64,000 nt of DNA from Pseudarthrobacter sulfonivorans (GCF_014712225.1 NZ_JACXBW010000002.1:310001-374000), one strand, 5' to 3'. Numbered from the stretch's first letter, positions 23,760-31,892 are shown. The notes: generated by a model not told the origin, from the sequence alone. Translations and numbers: made by a program.

Positions 23760-25130
23760 CTAGCTTTCGCAGGCCACGCCGTCGTTGTCGCGGTCCAACG
23801 CAGCCCGGTAGCCGGCCTGCCCGGCACGGATCGGTGCGGCGCCGGCGGCCTTGGCCGCCGCGCAGTTAGCGAAGTAAACGGCGGCCGGTGCCGGCGCGGG
23901 AATGGCCGGTGCTACCGGCGCGGGAGCAACCGGCGCCGCCGGAGCGGGGGCCGGAGCCGCGGGGGCTGGTGCCACCGGGGCCGCAGCGGGAGCCACCGGG
24001 GCCGGTACAGGCGCCGCCGCGGCCACAGGTGCCTGCTCGTTCGTTGGTGCCAGCTGGCCGGCGCAGTCAGCCAGGATCCTGGCCATCGCGTCGTGCTCCG
24101 CCTGGGTGACCCACAGGCTGTACGTTGCCTTCACCGAAATCTGCCGCGCCACGTATTCGCACCGGAAGCCCTTGTTCGGCGGCAACCAGGTGGCGGCGTC
24201 GCCGTCGCTCTTTTTCATGTTGGTAGGACCGTCCGTGGACTGCAGGTTCAGCGGGTCGTTGGCGAAGGCCGCCCGCTGCTCTGTGGTCAGCTGCTGCGCG
24301 CCTTTTTGCCAGGCGTCGCTGAGGGCCACAACGTGGTCGATCTGCACGGCGCTGCTGGTGGCACTCCCCCGCAGGAAGCTGATGGTGGTGCCTGTGTAAG
24401 GGTCCGCGAGCGTTCCGGACTGAACCTTGCAGGGCACGCTGTTGGTGTACGTGATCGCCGTCAGGTCGCGCTTGAGCATGTCGTTCCGGGTATCGCAGCC
24501 GTTCCGGTCCACGTCCAGCCACGCCTGCCCGAACAGAGCACGGTCATAACCGGTCTTCGGCGCCCGGCCCTTGATGGGAAGGGCGCCCAGCAGGTCGGTC
24601 GCTTTGGTGGCGAAGGCGGGCTGCGCCTTCGGAGCCGCTGCGCTGACGCCGTTCCCCAGGGCGTTTGGGGTGTCAGGATCGAGCGGGGTGTCCGCCGCCA
24701 GGGCGGTGGGAGCGGACGACGGCGTCGCCGACGTTTCCGAGGCGGCGCTCGCCGTGGCGGTTGCCGGTGAGGCATCCCAGTCCGAAGAGGCTGCCTGAAG
24801 GTCGTCCGCGTTGGTCCGCGGCAACGCCACGGCACCCGTGAAGAACAGCGCAAATGAAACCGCCAGGGCGATGGCCCCTGCCTTCCGCTTCGCCGGAAGC
24901 CACGCCCACGAACGGCGTCCCGTGACCATGACATAAAGGCTGGTCAGCCCCGCCGAGATACCCAGGAAAACCAGCGCACCGCCGAAACCTCCAACGAAGG
25001 CACCAATAATCACGAAGAGGGCTGTAATGCCGCCGACGATCAAGGTGGAAGCGCGCGGCCTGCGTGGCGGGTTTGGGCCGGGCCCGGGAGCAGACGGCGC
25101 TGACCCGAAAAGGGTCTGGTAGTTCGACAA
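23760..25130 (-). CDS. Membrane-anchored HNH (DUF1524) nuclease with Excalibur domain
   Basis: The 456-residue protein has N-terminal membrane segments (about 28-70 and 84-104), so the rest is probably outside the cell. The HNH/DUF1524 domain (about 175-350) contains IDHVVALSDAW (264-274) and the later NDPLNLQ and NMKKSDGDAATWLPP, consistent with the catalytic His and metal ligands. A Pro-Ala-rich linker of about 60 residues leads to the C-terminal Excalibur loop DRDNDGVACES. It may be a secreted nuclease for nutrient DNA or competition, which is inference. Confidence 0.85.
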   Translation of the reverse strand: MSNYQTLFGSAPSAPGPGPNPPRRPRASTLIVGGITALFVIIGAFVGGFGGALVFLGISAGLTSLYVMVTGRRSWAWLPAKRKAGAIALAVSFALFFTGAVALPRTNADDLQAASSDWDASPATATASAASETSATPSSAPTALAADTPLDPDTPNALGNGVSAAAPKAQPAFATKATDLLGALPIKGRAPKTGYDRALFGQAWLDVDRNGCDTRNDMLKRDLTAITYTNSVPCKVQSGTLADPYTGTTISFLRGSATSSAVQIDHVVALSDAWQKGAQQLTTEQRAAFANDPLNLQSTDGPTNMKKSDGDAATWLPPNKGFRCEYVARQISVKATYSLWVTQAEHDAMARILADCAGQLAPTNEQAPVAAAAPVPAPVAPAAAPVAPAPAAPAPAPAAPVAPAPVAPAIPAPAPAAVYFANCAAAKAAGAAPIRAGQAGYRAALDRDNDGVACES

Positions 25131-25521
25131 TTCTTATTCCCCAATAGTTAGGGCTCGACGTTGAGCCCGACCTTTTTCTCTTGAAACTTCACGTAAATGC
25201 TGAGCCTATTTCTTCGTGGGTCCGGGAAACCGAAATTGCGTCGAACCTCGGACAACCTTGATGGAGTCTTGAGCCGATCTTGATCGACACGCTGCCAGAA
25301 CCGAGCGTTTCTGACGCATTAGCAATCCATGCGACTCATAGAGGGCGCTTTCCACCACGGGTCTGCTCCATCCCGGCCGAAAACGGAGAGCGGAGGACAA
25401 CAGCGTTGCCAGGCCGCGCGCCGCCGTCCTAATTCACCACCGCGGCACCTGTTTGCGCAAAGGGGGCACTGGCTATACCCCTATAAGCGCAACCTTCCTC
25501 GCCGGCGGGCGAACGGGTGCA
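25131..25521. other. Intergenic region upstream of the drug exporter
   Basis: About 390 bp carry no credible gene on either strand. The left part should hold the promoter of the HNH gene. A degenerate member of the GCCGCCGTC repeat family lies at 25419-25432. TATACC (25474-25479) and TATAAG (25482-25487), with TTTGCG at 25452, are candidate elements for the exporter promoter. Confidence 0.5.
25419..25432. repeat. Degenerate GCCGCCGTC repeat
   Basis: GCCGCCGTCCTAAT differs from the 14-base core at two positions. It lies in the intergenic region before the drug exporter. Confidence 0.45.
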
Positions 25522-25554
25522 ATGGATACAGGACATCTTCCACTGCACCCATAA
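25522..25554 (+). CDS. Ten-codon leader peptide of the drug exporter
   Basis: ATG 25522 to TAA 25552-25554 encodes MDTGHLPLHP. The frame lies inside a hairpin made by GGGTGCA (25515-25521) and TGCACCC (25544-25550), extended by TGG/CCA pairs, and the stop overlaps the AAGGAG site of the exporter. This is the layout of translational attenuation known for cat and cml/cmr genes, where a drug-stalled ribosome opens the hairpin and frees the downstream start. It is inferred from layout alone. Confidence 0.5.
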   Translation: MDTGHLPLHP

Positions 25555-25563
25555 GGAGTTCGC

Positions 25564-26799
25564 ATGCGCGGGCAGACAACAATCGAGGACGGCGTGACGG
25601 CCGTCCATCCCAAGACCGGTAAGGACCGACGGCGGCCCCCGCTTCCGCTGGCGGTCTACGTGCTGGCGCTGGGCACGTTCCTGATGCTCACCAGCGAGTT
25701 CGTGGTGGCCGGCATCCTGCCGCTGATCGCGGGTGACATGCACGTGAGCGTCGCCCAGGCCGGATCGCTGATCACGGTCTTCGCGATCGGCATGGTGGTG
25801 GGCGCGCCGCTGATGGCGATGCTGACGATGCGCCTGTCCAAGCAGCTGACGCTGGTCCTGGCGCTCATCGTGTTCGTTGTCGCCCATGTTGTGGTGGCAC
25901 TTGGCCAGGACTTCACGCTGCTGCTGGTGGCCCGGTTCGTCAGCGCGCTCGCCACCGGCGCGTTCTGGACCGTCTCGGCCGTGGTGGCCACCCGCGCCGC
26001 CGGCCCGTCCTCGGGTGCCCGGGCAGTGGGGGTAGTGGGCGCCGGCGGCGCCCTGGCCACCGTCCTCGGCGTGCCCCTTGGGGCGTTCGTCGCGCAGCTG
26101 GTCGGCTGGCGCGGAACTTTCTGGGCACTCGCGGCCGCCGCCGTGCTGGCCACCGTCCTCGTGGCCCGCCTCATTCCGCACGACGCCCCGGGCGCGCACC
26201 CCACGTCCATCCGTGCCGAACTGGCCGGCCTGCGCTCGGGCCGGCTGTGGCTGGCGCTGGCCGCCTGCGCCACCACGTGCGGCGGCGTGCTCGCCGCCTA
26301 CTCCTACATCGCCCCGATCCTCATCGACCAAGCCGGCGTGACCGCGTCCCAGGTCCCGCTGGTGCTCACCGGATTCGGCATCGGCTCGGTCATCGGCACC
26401 CTCCTCGCCGGCCGCTTCGGCGACGCCCACCCCGGCCCGATCACCATCATCACCCCCGCCGTGACCACGGTCCTCCTGCTGGCCATCAGCCTGGTGTCCG
26501 GTTCGCCGTGGCTGACCAGCGCCTTGGTGGTCCTGCTGGGCGTGTTCGGCCTCAGCGCCAACAGCGTGCTGATTCACCTTGCCGTCCGCTTCGCCGGGAA
26601 AGCCGCAACCCTCGGCTCCGCCCTCAGCGTCTCAGCATTCAACGCCGGCACCGCCGTGGGCACCGCCCTCGCCGGCGCTGCCCTGGTCTCCCCGCTCGGG
26701 ACCACCGGGCCCGGCCTGGTCGGCACCATGATTGCCGCGTTGACCCTGGTTCCCACCACTGCACTCGCCTTAGCCGGCCGCCGGCGGGCACGAGTCTGA
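25564..26799 (+). CDS. Cmx/CmrA-like chloramphenicol-type MFS exporter
   Basis: The 411-residue protein has about twelve membrane segments. LPLAVYVLALGTFLMLTSEFVVAGILPLIAGDMHVSVAQAG and SALATGAFWTVSAVVATRAAGP closely resemble actinobacterial Cmx/CmrA chloramphenicol exporters and related arabinose-efflux-type MFS proteins. It likely expels phenicols or similar compounds in exchange for protons. ATG 25564 has AAGGAG at 5 bases. A leader peptide and hairpin directly upstream suggest drug-induced translation. Resistance function cannot be shown from sequence. Confidence 0.8.
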   Translation: MRGQTTIEDGVTAVHPKTGKDRRRPPLPLAVYVLALGTFLMLTSEFVVAGILPLIAGDMHVSVAQAGSLITVFAIGMVVGAPLMAMLTMRLSKQLTLVLALIVFVVAHVVVALGQDFTLLLVARFVSALATGAFWTVSAVVATRAAGPSSGARAVGVVGAGGALATVLGVPLGAFVAQLVGWRGTFWALAAAAVLATVLVARLIPHDAPGAHPTSIRAELAGLRSGRLWLALAACATTCGGVLAAYSYIAPILIDQAGVTASQVPLVLTGFGIGSVIGTLLAGRFGDAHPGPITIITPAVTTVLLLAISLVSGSPWLTSALVVLLGVFGLSANSVLIHLAVRFAGKAATLGSALSVSAFNAGTAVGTALAGAALVSPLGTTGPGLVGTMIAALTLVPTTALALAGRRRARV

Positions 26800-26852
26800 G
26801 TCTTGGCCCGTCGTCGTCACCAAGTAAGGCATTAGGCTCCCCTGTGAGAAGA

Positions 26853-26866
26853 AGTACGACGGCGGG
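26853..26866. repeat. GCCGCCGTCGTACT family repeat, inverted orientation
   Basis: AGTACGACGGCGGG matches 13 of 14 bases of the reverse core. Its right edge runs into the ribosome binding site of the next gene. Confidence 0.55.
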
Positions 26867-26877
26867 AGGAACCACGC

Positions 26878-27774
26878 GTGGATGACCTTGAGGATCAGGG
26901 GCTGCCGCTGACGGCGCTTGCCATCGCTGCGGGCCGGGCGGTGGAAACCTCCCGGCCGGACGGCCTCGTGGCGGATCCGTTTGCGCTGGCTCTGGTGGAA
27001 GCGGCCCGGTCCCACGTGGACTTTCCCACCTCCTGGCCGGCGGATCCCACAGCCGCATCCCCGCTGCAGCGGCCCCTCCTGCTGGCATCGATTTACATCG
27101 CGGTGCGGACCCGGTTCATCGACGACTTCCTCAGGTCAGGGCCGCCAACGCCGCAGACCGTGCTGCTGGGCGCAGGACTGGACACCCGCGCCTACCGGCT
27201 CCCCTGGGCCGGCGGCTCACGGGTCTTCGAAATCGACCACGCGAACGTTCTGGAGTTCAAAGCCGGCGTGCTGGGCCGGCTTTCCGCCGAGCCGCGGTGC
27301 GAGCTCAGCACGGTGGCCACGGACCTGTCCCGTCCCTGGCGCGAGCCGCTCCTATCGGCCGGTTTTGATCCGCACCAGCCCACCTCCTGGATCCTGGAGG
27401 GCCTGCTGCCCTACCTCGATGCCGCAGCCCAGCTGTCGGTGCTGAAGGAAGTGGCGGCCCTGTCCGCGCCGGGTTCCCGGGCCGTGATTGAGCGGGCCGT
27501 GCCGCTGCCCAAGACCGACGAGGTGGAAGCCAAGCTGCGGGACTTCAGCCTGCAGACGGGCCTGTCCATGAGTGAGGTCCTGGCGCGGGCTGATCCGCCG
27601 GATCCGGCGGACCTGCTCACGTCAGCGGGCTGGCTTTGCAGCGGGTATTCGGTTCAGGAGCTGTGCGCCGCCTACAACCGCGCACTGTCCCTAGACGCCC
27701 CGGGACTGCCCGCACCCTCGCAGGAGCCTGCGTCCGGGCAGTCCCGGGGCGGTTTCGTCACCGCCCTGCGCTGA
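26878..27774 (+). CDS. Leucine carboxyl methyltransferase (LCM/PPM)-family SAM enzyme
   Basis: The 298-residue protein starts at GTG 26878 behind GGGAGGA. TVLLGAGLDTRAYRLPW (about 94-110) is the SAM-binding signature of the family, and FEIDHANVLEFKAGVL and WILEGLLPYLD are further hallmarks. In actinobacteria such proteins methylate small metabolites or polyketide-like carboxyl and hydroxyl groups, and the acceptor here is unknown. It is a lone gene, convergent with a 47-residue minus-strand gene. Confidence 0.85.
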   Translation: MDDLEDQGLPLTALAIAAGRAVETSRPDGLVADPFALALVEAARSHVDFPTSWPADPTAASPLQRPLLLASIYIAVRTRFIDDFLRSGPPTPQTVLLGAGLDTRAYRLPWAGGSRVFEIDHANVLEFKAGVLGRLSAEPRCELSTVATDLSRPWREPLLSAGFDPHQPTSWILEGLLPYLDAAAQLSVLKEVAALSAPGSRAVIERAVPLPKTDEVEAKLRDFSLQTGLSMSEVLARADPPDPADLLTSAGWLCSGYSVQELCAAYNRALSLDAPGLPAPSQEPASGQSRGGFVTALR

Positions 27775-27800
27775 CGCGACCGCCGCCACCCGGCGCAAGC

Positions 27801-27814
27801 GCCGCCGTCGTACT
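27801..27814. repeat. GCCGCCGTCGTACT intergenic repeat
   Basis: An exact core copy lies in the 62-bp gap between two convergent genes (27774 and 27837). Confidence 0.7.
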
Positions 27815-27836
27815 TTCTGCGTCCCCGCCCGCGGTG

Positions 27837-27980
27837 TCAGGACACGCGGCGGAATTCCCCTGACGGGAGCTGGACATGGAAAGGCAGTACCAGCTGGATG
27901 TGGGTGTCGCCGATGGGTTCGTCGAGCAGCTCGTTGATGGAGGTCTGCCCCTCCAACTCGCTGCACCGGTCCTTGCCCAT
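27837..27980 (-). CDS. Small conserved-looking hypothetical protein (47 residues)
   Basis: The frame encodes MGKDRCSELEGQTSINELL and continues DEPIGDTHIQLVLPFHVQLP to an end at GEFRRVS. Third codon positions are strongly G or C throughout, as in real genes here, and the amino acid mix is normal for a soluble alpha/beta peptide. Overlapping longer frames on the same strand are rich in Arg, Pro and Ser and look noncoding. The ribosome binding site (AGGGTCG) is weak. No function is recognised. The gene is convergent with the LCM methyltransferase and divergent from the alpha/beta hydrolase. Confidence 0.55.
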   Translation of the reverse strand: MGKDRCSELEGQTSINELLDEPIGDTHIQLVLPFHVQLPSGEFRRVS

Positions 27981-28131
27981 GAATCGACCCTATGCGGGCA
28001 GGGCCGGAGTGAATCGCAGGACACGGTGAGAGGCTGGGCTCTTCCTCCGGCGCCATGGCTTGCGGCCGCCGCTGGGTGGCATGATGGGCGCATGAGCCGA
28101 GTCACGTGCGGTCTGACCATAACCTGAAGCC

Positions 28132-28947
28132 ATGTGCTCCGAAGTCAGGATTCTCCGGCTCCGCACAGGCATCTCGGTTCCGTGTCTGGTCCACGGTGAC
28201 TCCGGCGCCAGCCCGGTGCTGCTGTTGCACGCCTGGGGCGAATCCCGCGGCAGCTTTGACCGCCTGATACCCGGCCTGAAGGGCTTCAGGATCTACGCGC
28301 CGGACCTCCGCGGGCAGGGCGAGGCGGACAAACCCCCGGGCGGCTATTCGCTGGCGGAACAGGCGGAGGACGCCGCGTCGATCCTCGACGCCCTCACCGT
28401 GCCGAGGGCCGCCGTCGTCGGTTCCTCCAGTGGCGGCTACGTTGCCCAGCAGCTCGCTGTTGACCATCCCGAAAAGGTGGCGGCGCTGGTGCTGGTGGGT
28501 GCTCCCCTGAGCCTTCACGGCCGGGCCGACTTCGCCGACGCGGTGGATCAGCTTACCGACCCTCTGGACGAGGCCTGGGTGCGTGATTCGCTGGCCTGGT
28601 TTCCGCTGCTGCACGAGGTTCCGTCATCGTTTATCGACGACCGCGTGCGGGACGGCCTCAGGATGCCCGCCCACGCGTGGCGAAACATCCTGAGCGGCCT
28701 GGCTGAAGCCACCCCGCCCACGGAATCGGGCACTATCCACGCACCCACTTTGCTCCTGTGGGGTGAACAGGACAGCTTGCTGCCACGAAGTGCCCAGGAA
28801 ACGCTGGCGTCCCGCATCCGCGGCGGCGTGCTGAAGGTCTCTCCCGGGGTGGGGCACCTGGTGCTGTGGGAATGCCCGGACCAAGTGGCGGCGGATACGA
28901 CGGCGTTCCTCGCGTCCCTGGCTGACGCCCGGACTACGATCGTGTGA
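28132..28947 (+). CDS. Alpha/beta-hydrolase
   Basis: The 271-residue protein has the full fold signature. LLLHAWGESRGSFD forms the oxyanion loop, VVGSSSGGYVAQ is the nucleophile elbow with Ser99, an acid is in WGEQDSLLP, and the catalytic His is in GVGHLVLWECPD. The family includes esterases, haloalkane dehalogenases and C-C hydrolases. The oxyanion His-Ala-Trp-Gly (HAWG) variant is typical of esterase/lactonase members. The substrate is not known. It stands alone with respect to its neighbours. Confidence 0.85.
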   Translation: MCSEVRILRLRTGISVPCLVHGDSGASPVLLLHAWGESRGSFDRLIPGLKGFRIYAPDLRGQGEADKPPGGYSLAEQAEDAASILDALTVPRAAVVGSSSGGYVAQQLAVDHPEKVAALVLVGAPLSLHGRADFADAVDQLTDPLDEAWVRDSLAWFPLLHEVPSSFIDDRVRDGLRMPAHAWRNILSGLAEATPPTESGTIHAPTLLLWGEQDSLLPRSAQETLASRIRGGVLKVSPGVGHLVLWECPDQVAADTTAFLASLADARTTIV

Positions 28948-28986
28948 TGCCTGTGGAGGGTGGCACGGTTCCGGGTTCGCCGGCCA

Positions 28987-30444
28987 TCAGTTCCGCGCCG
29001 GCCCGAACCAGTTGGCCAGCGCTTCCTCCAGCCCGGTAGGGGTCCCGTCTCCCGTCCACGCCACATGCCCGTCGGGCCGGATCAGCACGGCCGCAGGAGC
29101 GCTGACTGCACCGATCACCGGAAGCTCCCACCCGCCGTCGTACGTTGCATCCACCAACTGCACCCGGTCCGCCCAGGCCCCGGGATCGATGCTGCCCGGC
29201 TCTCCGAGGTTGAGCAGCACCGCACGGGCATGGTGCAGGAGGCTGAACACGCGCAACGGACCGTCGGCGGTGACGACGTCGAGATCGGGCATGCGGCGCC
29301 CGAGCAGCGGGTGCCCCTCGCCGAAGTCGTAGCGGACGTCCAGACCGGAAATGAGCCCGGCCACCTGCTTCCGGGCCTCATCGATGGTCAGCAGGCCGGC
29401 CACGGTGTCTGCCAATGCTCCGACGCGCGGGTCGGCCTTTTGCATGACCGCCTGCGCCATCGTGTGCTTCAGTGCGCGCGCCCCGGCGGGATGCCGCTCG
29501 GCGTGATAGCTGTCCAGCAGGCTGTCCGGGGCGGTGCCCTTGACCACCTGGGCGAGCTTCCAGCCGAGGTTCACGGCGTCCTGAATGCCGAGCCCGATCC
29601 CCTGCCCTCCCGACGGGGAATGGATGTGCGCGGCGTCCCCGGCCAGCAGCACCCGGCCGCTGCGGTAGGCCGCGGCCTGCCGCGTGGCGTCCGAGAAGCG
29701 CGAGATCCACGTCGGGGAGTGGACCCCGAAGTCGGTGTTGTAGATGTCGGTCAGCGCCTTGCTGAGGTCGGCCAGGGCGGGCTCGGTGGCCGGTCCCAGC
29801 TGCTTCTCGGTCACCACCACCCGCGTGGTCCGTCCGTCCTCCATCAGGTGCAGCCCGTGGACGCCGACCTCGTCGATGCGCATGCCCACAGGCGTCTCAT
29901 CGGTCACCTCCACCTCGGCGATCAGGCTGCTCCTGGTCGCGTCCCAGCCGGGGAACCCGATGCCGGCAGCCTTGCGGACACCGCTCCGCCCGCCGTCGGC
30001 GCCCACCAGGTACTGTGCGCGCATGTGTTCCCCGTCGCTGAGGTGCACGTCCACGTCACTGCCGTCCTGGGAGAAGCCGGCCACCTCGAGCCCCCGGTGG
30101 ACGGGCACGCCCAGCTCCTCGATCCAGCCGGCGAGGATCCGTTCAATATGGTTCTGCCACAGGCCGAGCGTGTACGGGTGCCGGGTGGGAAAGTCGCTCA
30201 CGTCCAGCTTCGTGGTCCCGAAGAACGCTGCCTGGACGGGCGTCCCCTCGGCGAGGAACCGGTCCGCAATCCCGCGCTGATCCAGGATTTCGATGGTCCG
30301 CGAGTGGAACCCGCCCGCCCGCGAGCCCACCAGCTCCGGCGTCCGGCGGCGCTCCACGATCGCCGCCTCCACCCCCGCCAGCGCCAGCTCACCGGCCAGC
30401 ATCATCCCGGTGGGACCGCCGCCGGCAACGATCACATCAACCAT
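28987..30444 (-). CDS. FAD-dependent aromatic hydroxylase, Rox-like
   Basis: The 485-residue protein begins with the FAD-binding GxGxxG motif (VDVIVAGGGPTGMMLAGEL). It also has the DG motif (YLVGADGGRSGVRKAAG) and the GD motif (RVLLAGDAAHIHSPSGGQGIGLGIQDAVNLGWKLA). Residues beyond about 390 resemble the thioredoxin-like C-terminal domain of PheA/TfdB and rifampicin monooxygenases. It would hydroxylate an aromatic compound using NAD(P)H and oxygen; a rifampicin-inactivating role is possible but not proven. ATG 30444 has only a weak ribosome binding site and overlaps the end of a 17-codon upstream frame, which suggests translational coupling. Confidence 0.85.
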   Translation of the reverse strand: MVDVIVAGGGPTGMMLAGELALAGVEAAIVERRRTPELVGSRAGGFHSRTIEILDQRGIADRFLAEGTPVQAAFFGTTKLDVSDFPTRHPYTLGLWQNHIERILAGWIEELGVPVHRGLEVAGFSQDGSDVDVHLSDGEHMRAQYLVGADGGRSGVRKAAGIGFPGWDATRSSLIAEVEVTDETPVGMRIDEVGVHGLHLMEDGRTTRVVVTEKQLGPATEPALADLSKALTDIYNTDFGVHSPTWISRFSDATRQAAAYRSGRVLLAGDAAHIHSPSGGQGIGLGIQDAVNLGWKLAQVVKGTAPDSLLDSYHAERHPAGARALKHTMAQAVMQKADPRVGALADTVAGLLTIDEARKQVAGLISGLDVRYDFGEGHPLLGRRMPDLDVVTADGPLRVFSLLHHARAVLLNLGEPGSIDPGAWADRVQLVDATYDGGWELPVIGAVSAPAAVLIRPDGHVAWTGDGTPTGLEEALANWFGPARN

Positions 30445-30490
30445 CGAAGAATCCGTCCAGCGAGACCGGCGTCAGGATGATCTTGCGCAT
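30437..30490 (-). pseudogene. 17-codon N-terminal remnant of a RibD/DHFR-family reductase, possible leader
   Basis: The frame encodes MRKIILTPVSLDGFFDG and then stops. It matches the opening strand of bacterial dihydrofolate-reductase-like (RibD C-terminal) proteins; compare MRKVTVTNNISLDGVM in the intact gene at 52891. A perfect GGAGG lies 7 bases before its ATG, and its stop overlaps the monooxygenase start by eight bases. It looks like a truncated gene whose ribosome binding site now drives the monooxygenase by coupling. Confidence 0.6.
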
Positions 30491-30524
30491 TCGGGCACCT
30501 CCGGTGGCGGCGAAACGCGGCAGG

Positions 30525-30537
30525 GCCGCCGTCGTAT
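30525..30537. repeat. GCCGCCGTCGTAT intergenic repeat
   Basis: A near-exact core lies upstream of the remnant and monooxygenase, in the gap to the SDR gene at 30678. Confidence 0.5.
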
Positions 30538-30677
30538 CTCCCAGTGAAGCACCTCCGCATCAGGTGCGACAGTGCCCCTCCCCGACCCGCCCACGAAAAC
30601 CCTGGTTGTGCCGGGCGCTCAGGTGCCTCGCGCAGAACGTACTGTGAGAGTATCTGGGCGCAGAAAAGGGAGGACTA

Positions 30678-31412
30678 ATGGCGCGCATCTTCATCACCGG
30701 CTCCACCGACGGACTCGGACTGGCCACGGCGCAGTCCCTCCTGGACGGTGGCCACCATGTCATCGTGCATGCACGCAGCGCCGGACGGCTGGGCGCACTG
30801 CAGGAGCTCGCTGACCGCGGCGCGGCGACCGTGGTCGGCGACTTGTCGGACACTGCGCAAACCAGGGACATCGCGGACCAGGTGAACCGGAGCGGCCCTG
30901 TGGACGCCGTCATCCACAACGCTGGCGTGCTGAGCGGTCCCGATATTTTTCAGGTCAACGTCGCGGCGCCTTACCTTTTGACAGTCCTCATTCACCGCCC
31001 ACGCCGGCTGATCTACCTCAGCAGCGGGATGCACCGCGGCGGCCACGCGGGCAGCTTCCGCGACGGAGCCGGCGCCGGCGGTGCGCCCCGGGTGTCCTAT
31101 TCGGACAGCAAGCTTTACGTCACCGCCCTCGCGGCGGCAGTCGCCCGGTTATGGCCTGAGGTTCTCAGCAACGCCGTGGATCCGGGCTGGGTGCCGACCA
31201 AGATGGGCGGCCCCGGCGCTCCGGACGATCTCCGACTCGGGCACGTTACCCAGGAGTGGCTGGCCACCAGCGATGACCCCGAGGCACTGACCAGCGGCGG
31301 CTATTGGCACCACCAGCGCCGGGACAAGGCGCATCCTGCCGCTCTGGACCAACACCTGCAGGACGAGCTCCTCGACTATCTGGCCCGTCTCACGGGAGAA
31401 CGACTGACGTGA
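30678..31412 (+). CDS. SDR-family NAD(P)-dependent oxidoreductase
   Basis: The 244-residue protein has an intact SDR core: ITGSTDGLGLAT cofactor loop, HNAGVL, Ser115/116 in YLSSGMH, and the catalytic Tyr141-xxx-Lys145 in SYSDSK. It therefore should be an active dehydrogenase or reductase, unlike the SDR at 9737. The substrate is unknown. GGGAGG precedes ATG 30678. Its stop overlaps the start of the YkvA gene (GTGA), so the two form an operon. Confidence 0.87.
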   Translation: MARIFITGSTDGLGLATAQSLLDGGHHVIVHARSAGRLGALQELADRGAATVVGDLSDTAQTRDIADQVNRSGPVDAVIHNAGVLSGPDIFQVNVAAPYLLTVLIHRPRRLIYLSSGMHRGGHAGSFRDGAGAGGAPRVSYSDSKLYVTALAAAVARLWPEVLSNAVDPGWVPTKMGGPGAPDDLRLGHVTQEWLATSDDPEALTSGGYWHHQRRDKAHPAALDQHLQDELLDYLARLTGERLT

Positions 31413-31843
31413 ACGCTCAGTGGTGGGAAATTATTCTGGGTGCCTTTGCCGGGCTGGGTGCCGTTTACGCCATGCTTCTGCTGGCTTTGTGGGCCTACGC
31501 TCGGCGTCACCCAGAGACAGTGGGGACGCGTGATGCGTTGCGGCTGCTGCCGGACGTGCTGCGCGTTCTCAGACGCCTGGCCGCGGATACATCCGTATCG
31601 CGCGGCGTGCGAATCAAGTTGTTCCTTCTGCTGGGATATTTGGCCTTCCCGATCGACCTGGTCCCGGACTTCCTGCCGCTGATCGGCTACGCCGATGACG
31701 TGATCATCATGGCCTTGGTTCTTCGCTCCGTGATTCGCTCCGCGGGTCCGGACGCCTTAAGGCGTCATTGGCCTGGAAGTCCCGCCGGGCTTACCGTCGT
31801 CGAACGCCTCGCGGGCCTTCCGGCACCCCGTCACTTGACGTAG
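31409..31843 (+). CDS. YkvA-family (DUF1232) membrane protein
   Basis: The 144-residue protein has an N-terminal membrane segment (about 8-28) and the DUF1232 core KLFLLLGYLAFPIDLVPDFLPLIGYADDVIIMALVLRSVIR. The family is widespread and of uncertain function, possibly in membrane stress. GTG 31409 overlaps the upstream TGA by four bases, so translation is coupled to the SDR gene. No partner for a defined pathway is visible. Confidence 0.85.
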   Translation: MNAQWWEIILGAFAGLGAVYAMLLLALWAYARRHPETVGTRDALRLLPDVLRVLRRLAADTSVSRGVRIKLFLLLGYLAFPIDLVPDFLPLIGYADDVIIMALVLRSVIRSAGPDALRRHWPGSPAGLTVVERLAGLPAPRHLT

Positions 31844-31892
31844 CGGCCACAGGCCTGTTCCATCGTGGGCAGGCTTTTCGTGGTGCGGACGT

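Noticed and set aside
28960..30480. A 506-codon plus-strand frame antisense to the FAD monooxygenase
   Set aside because: It covers the real gene on the opposite strand and has no family features; similar long shadows occur at 5790-6788, 35484-37208 and 48044-49357.
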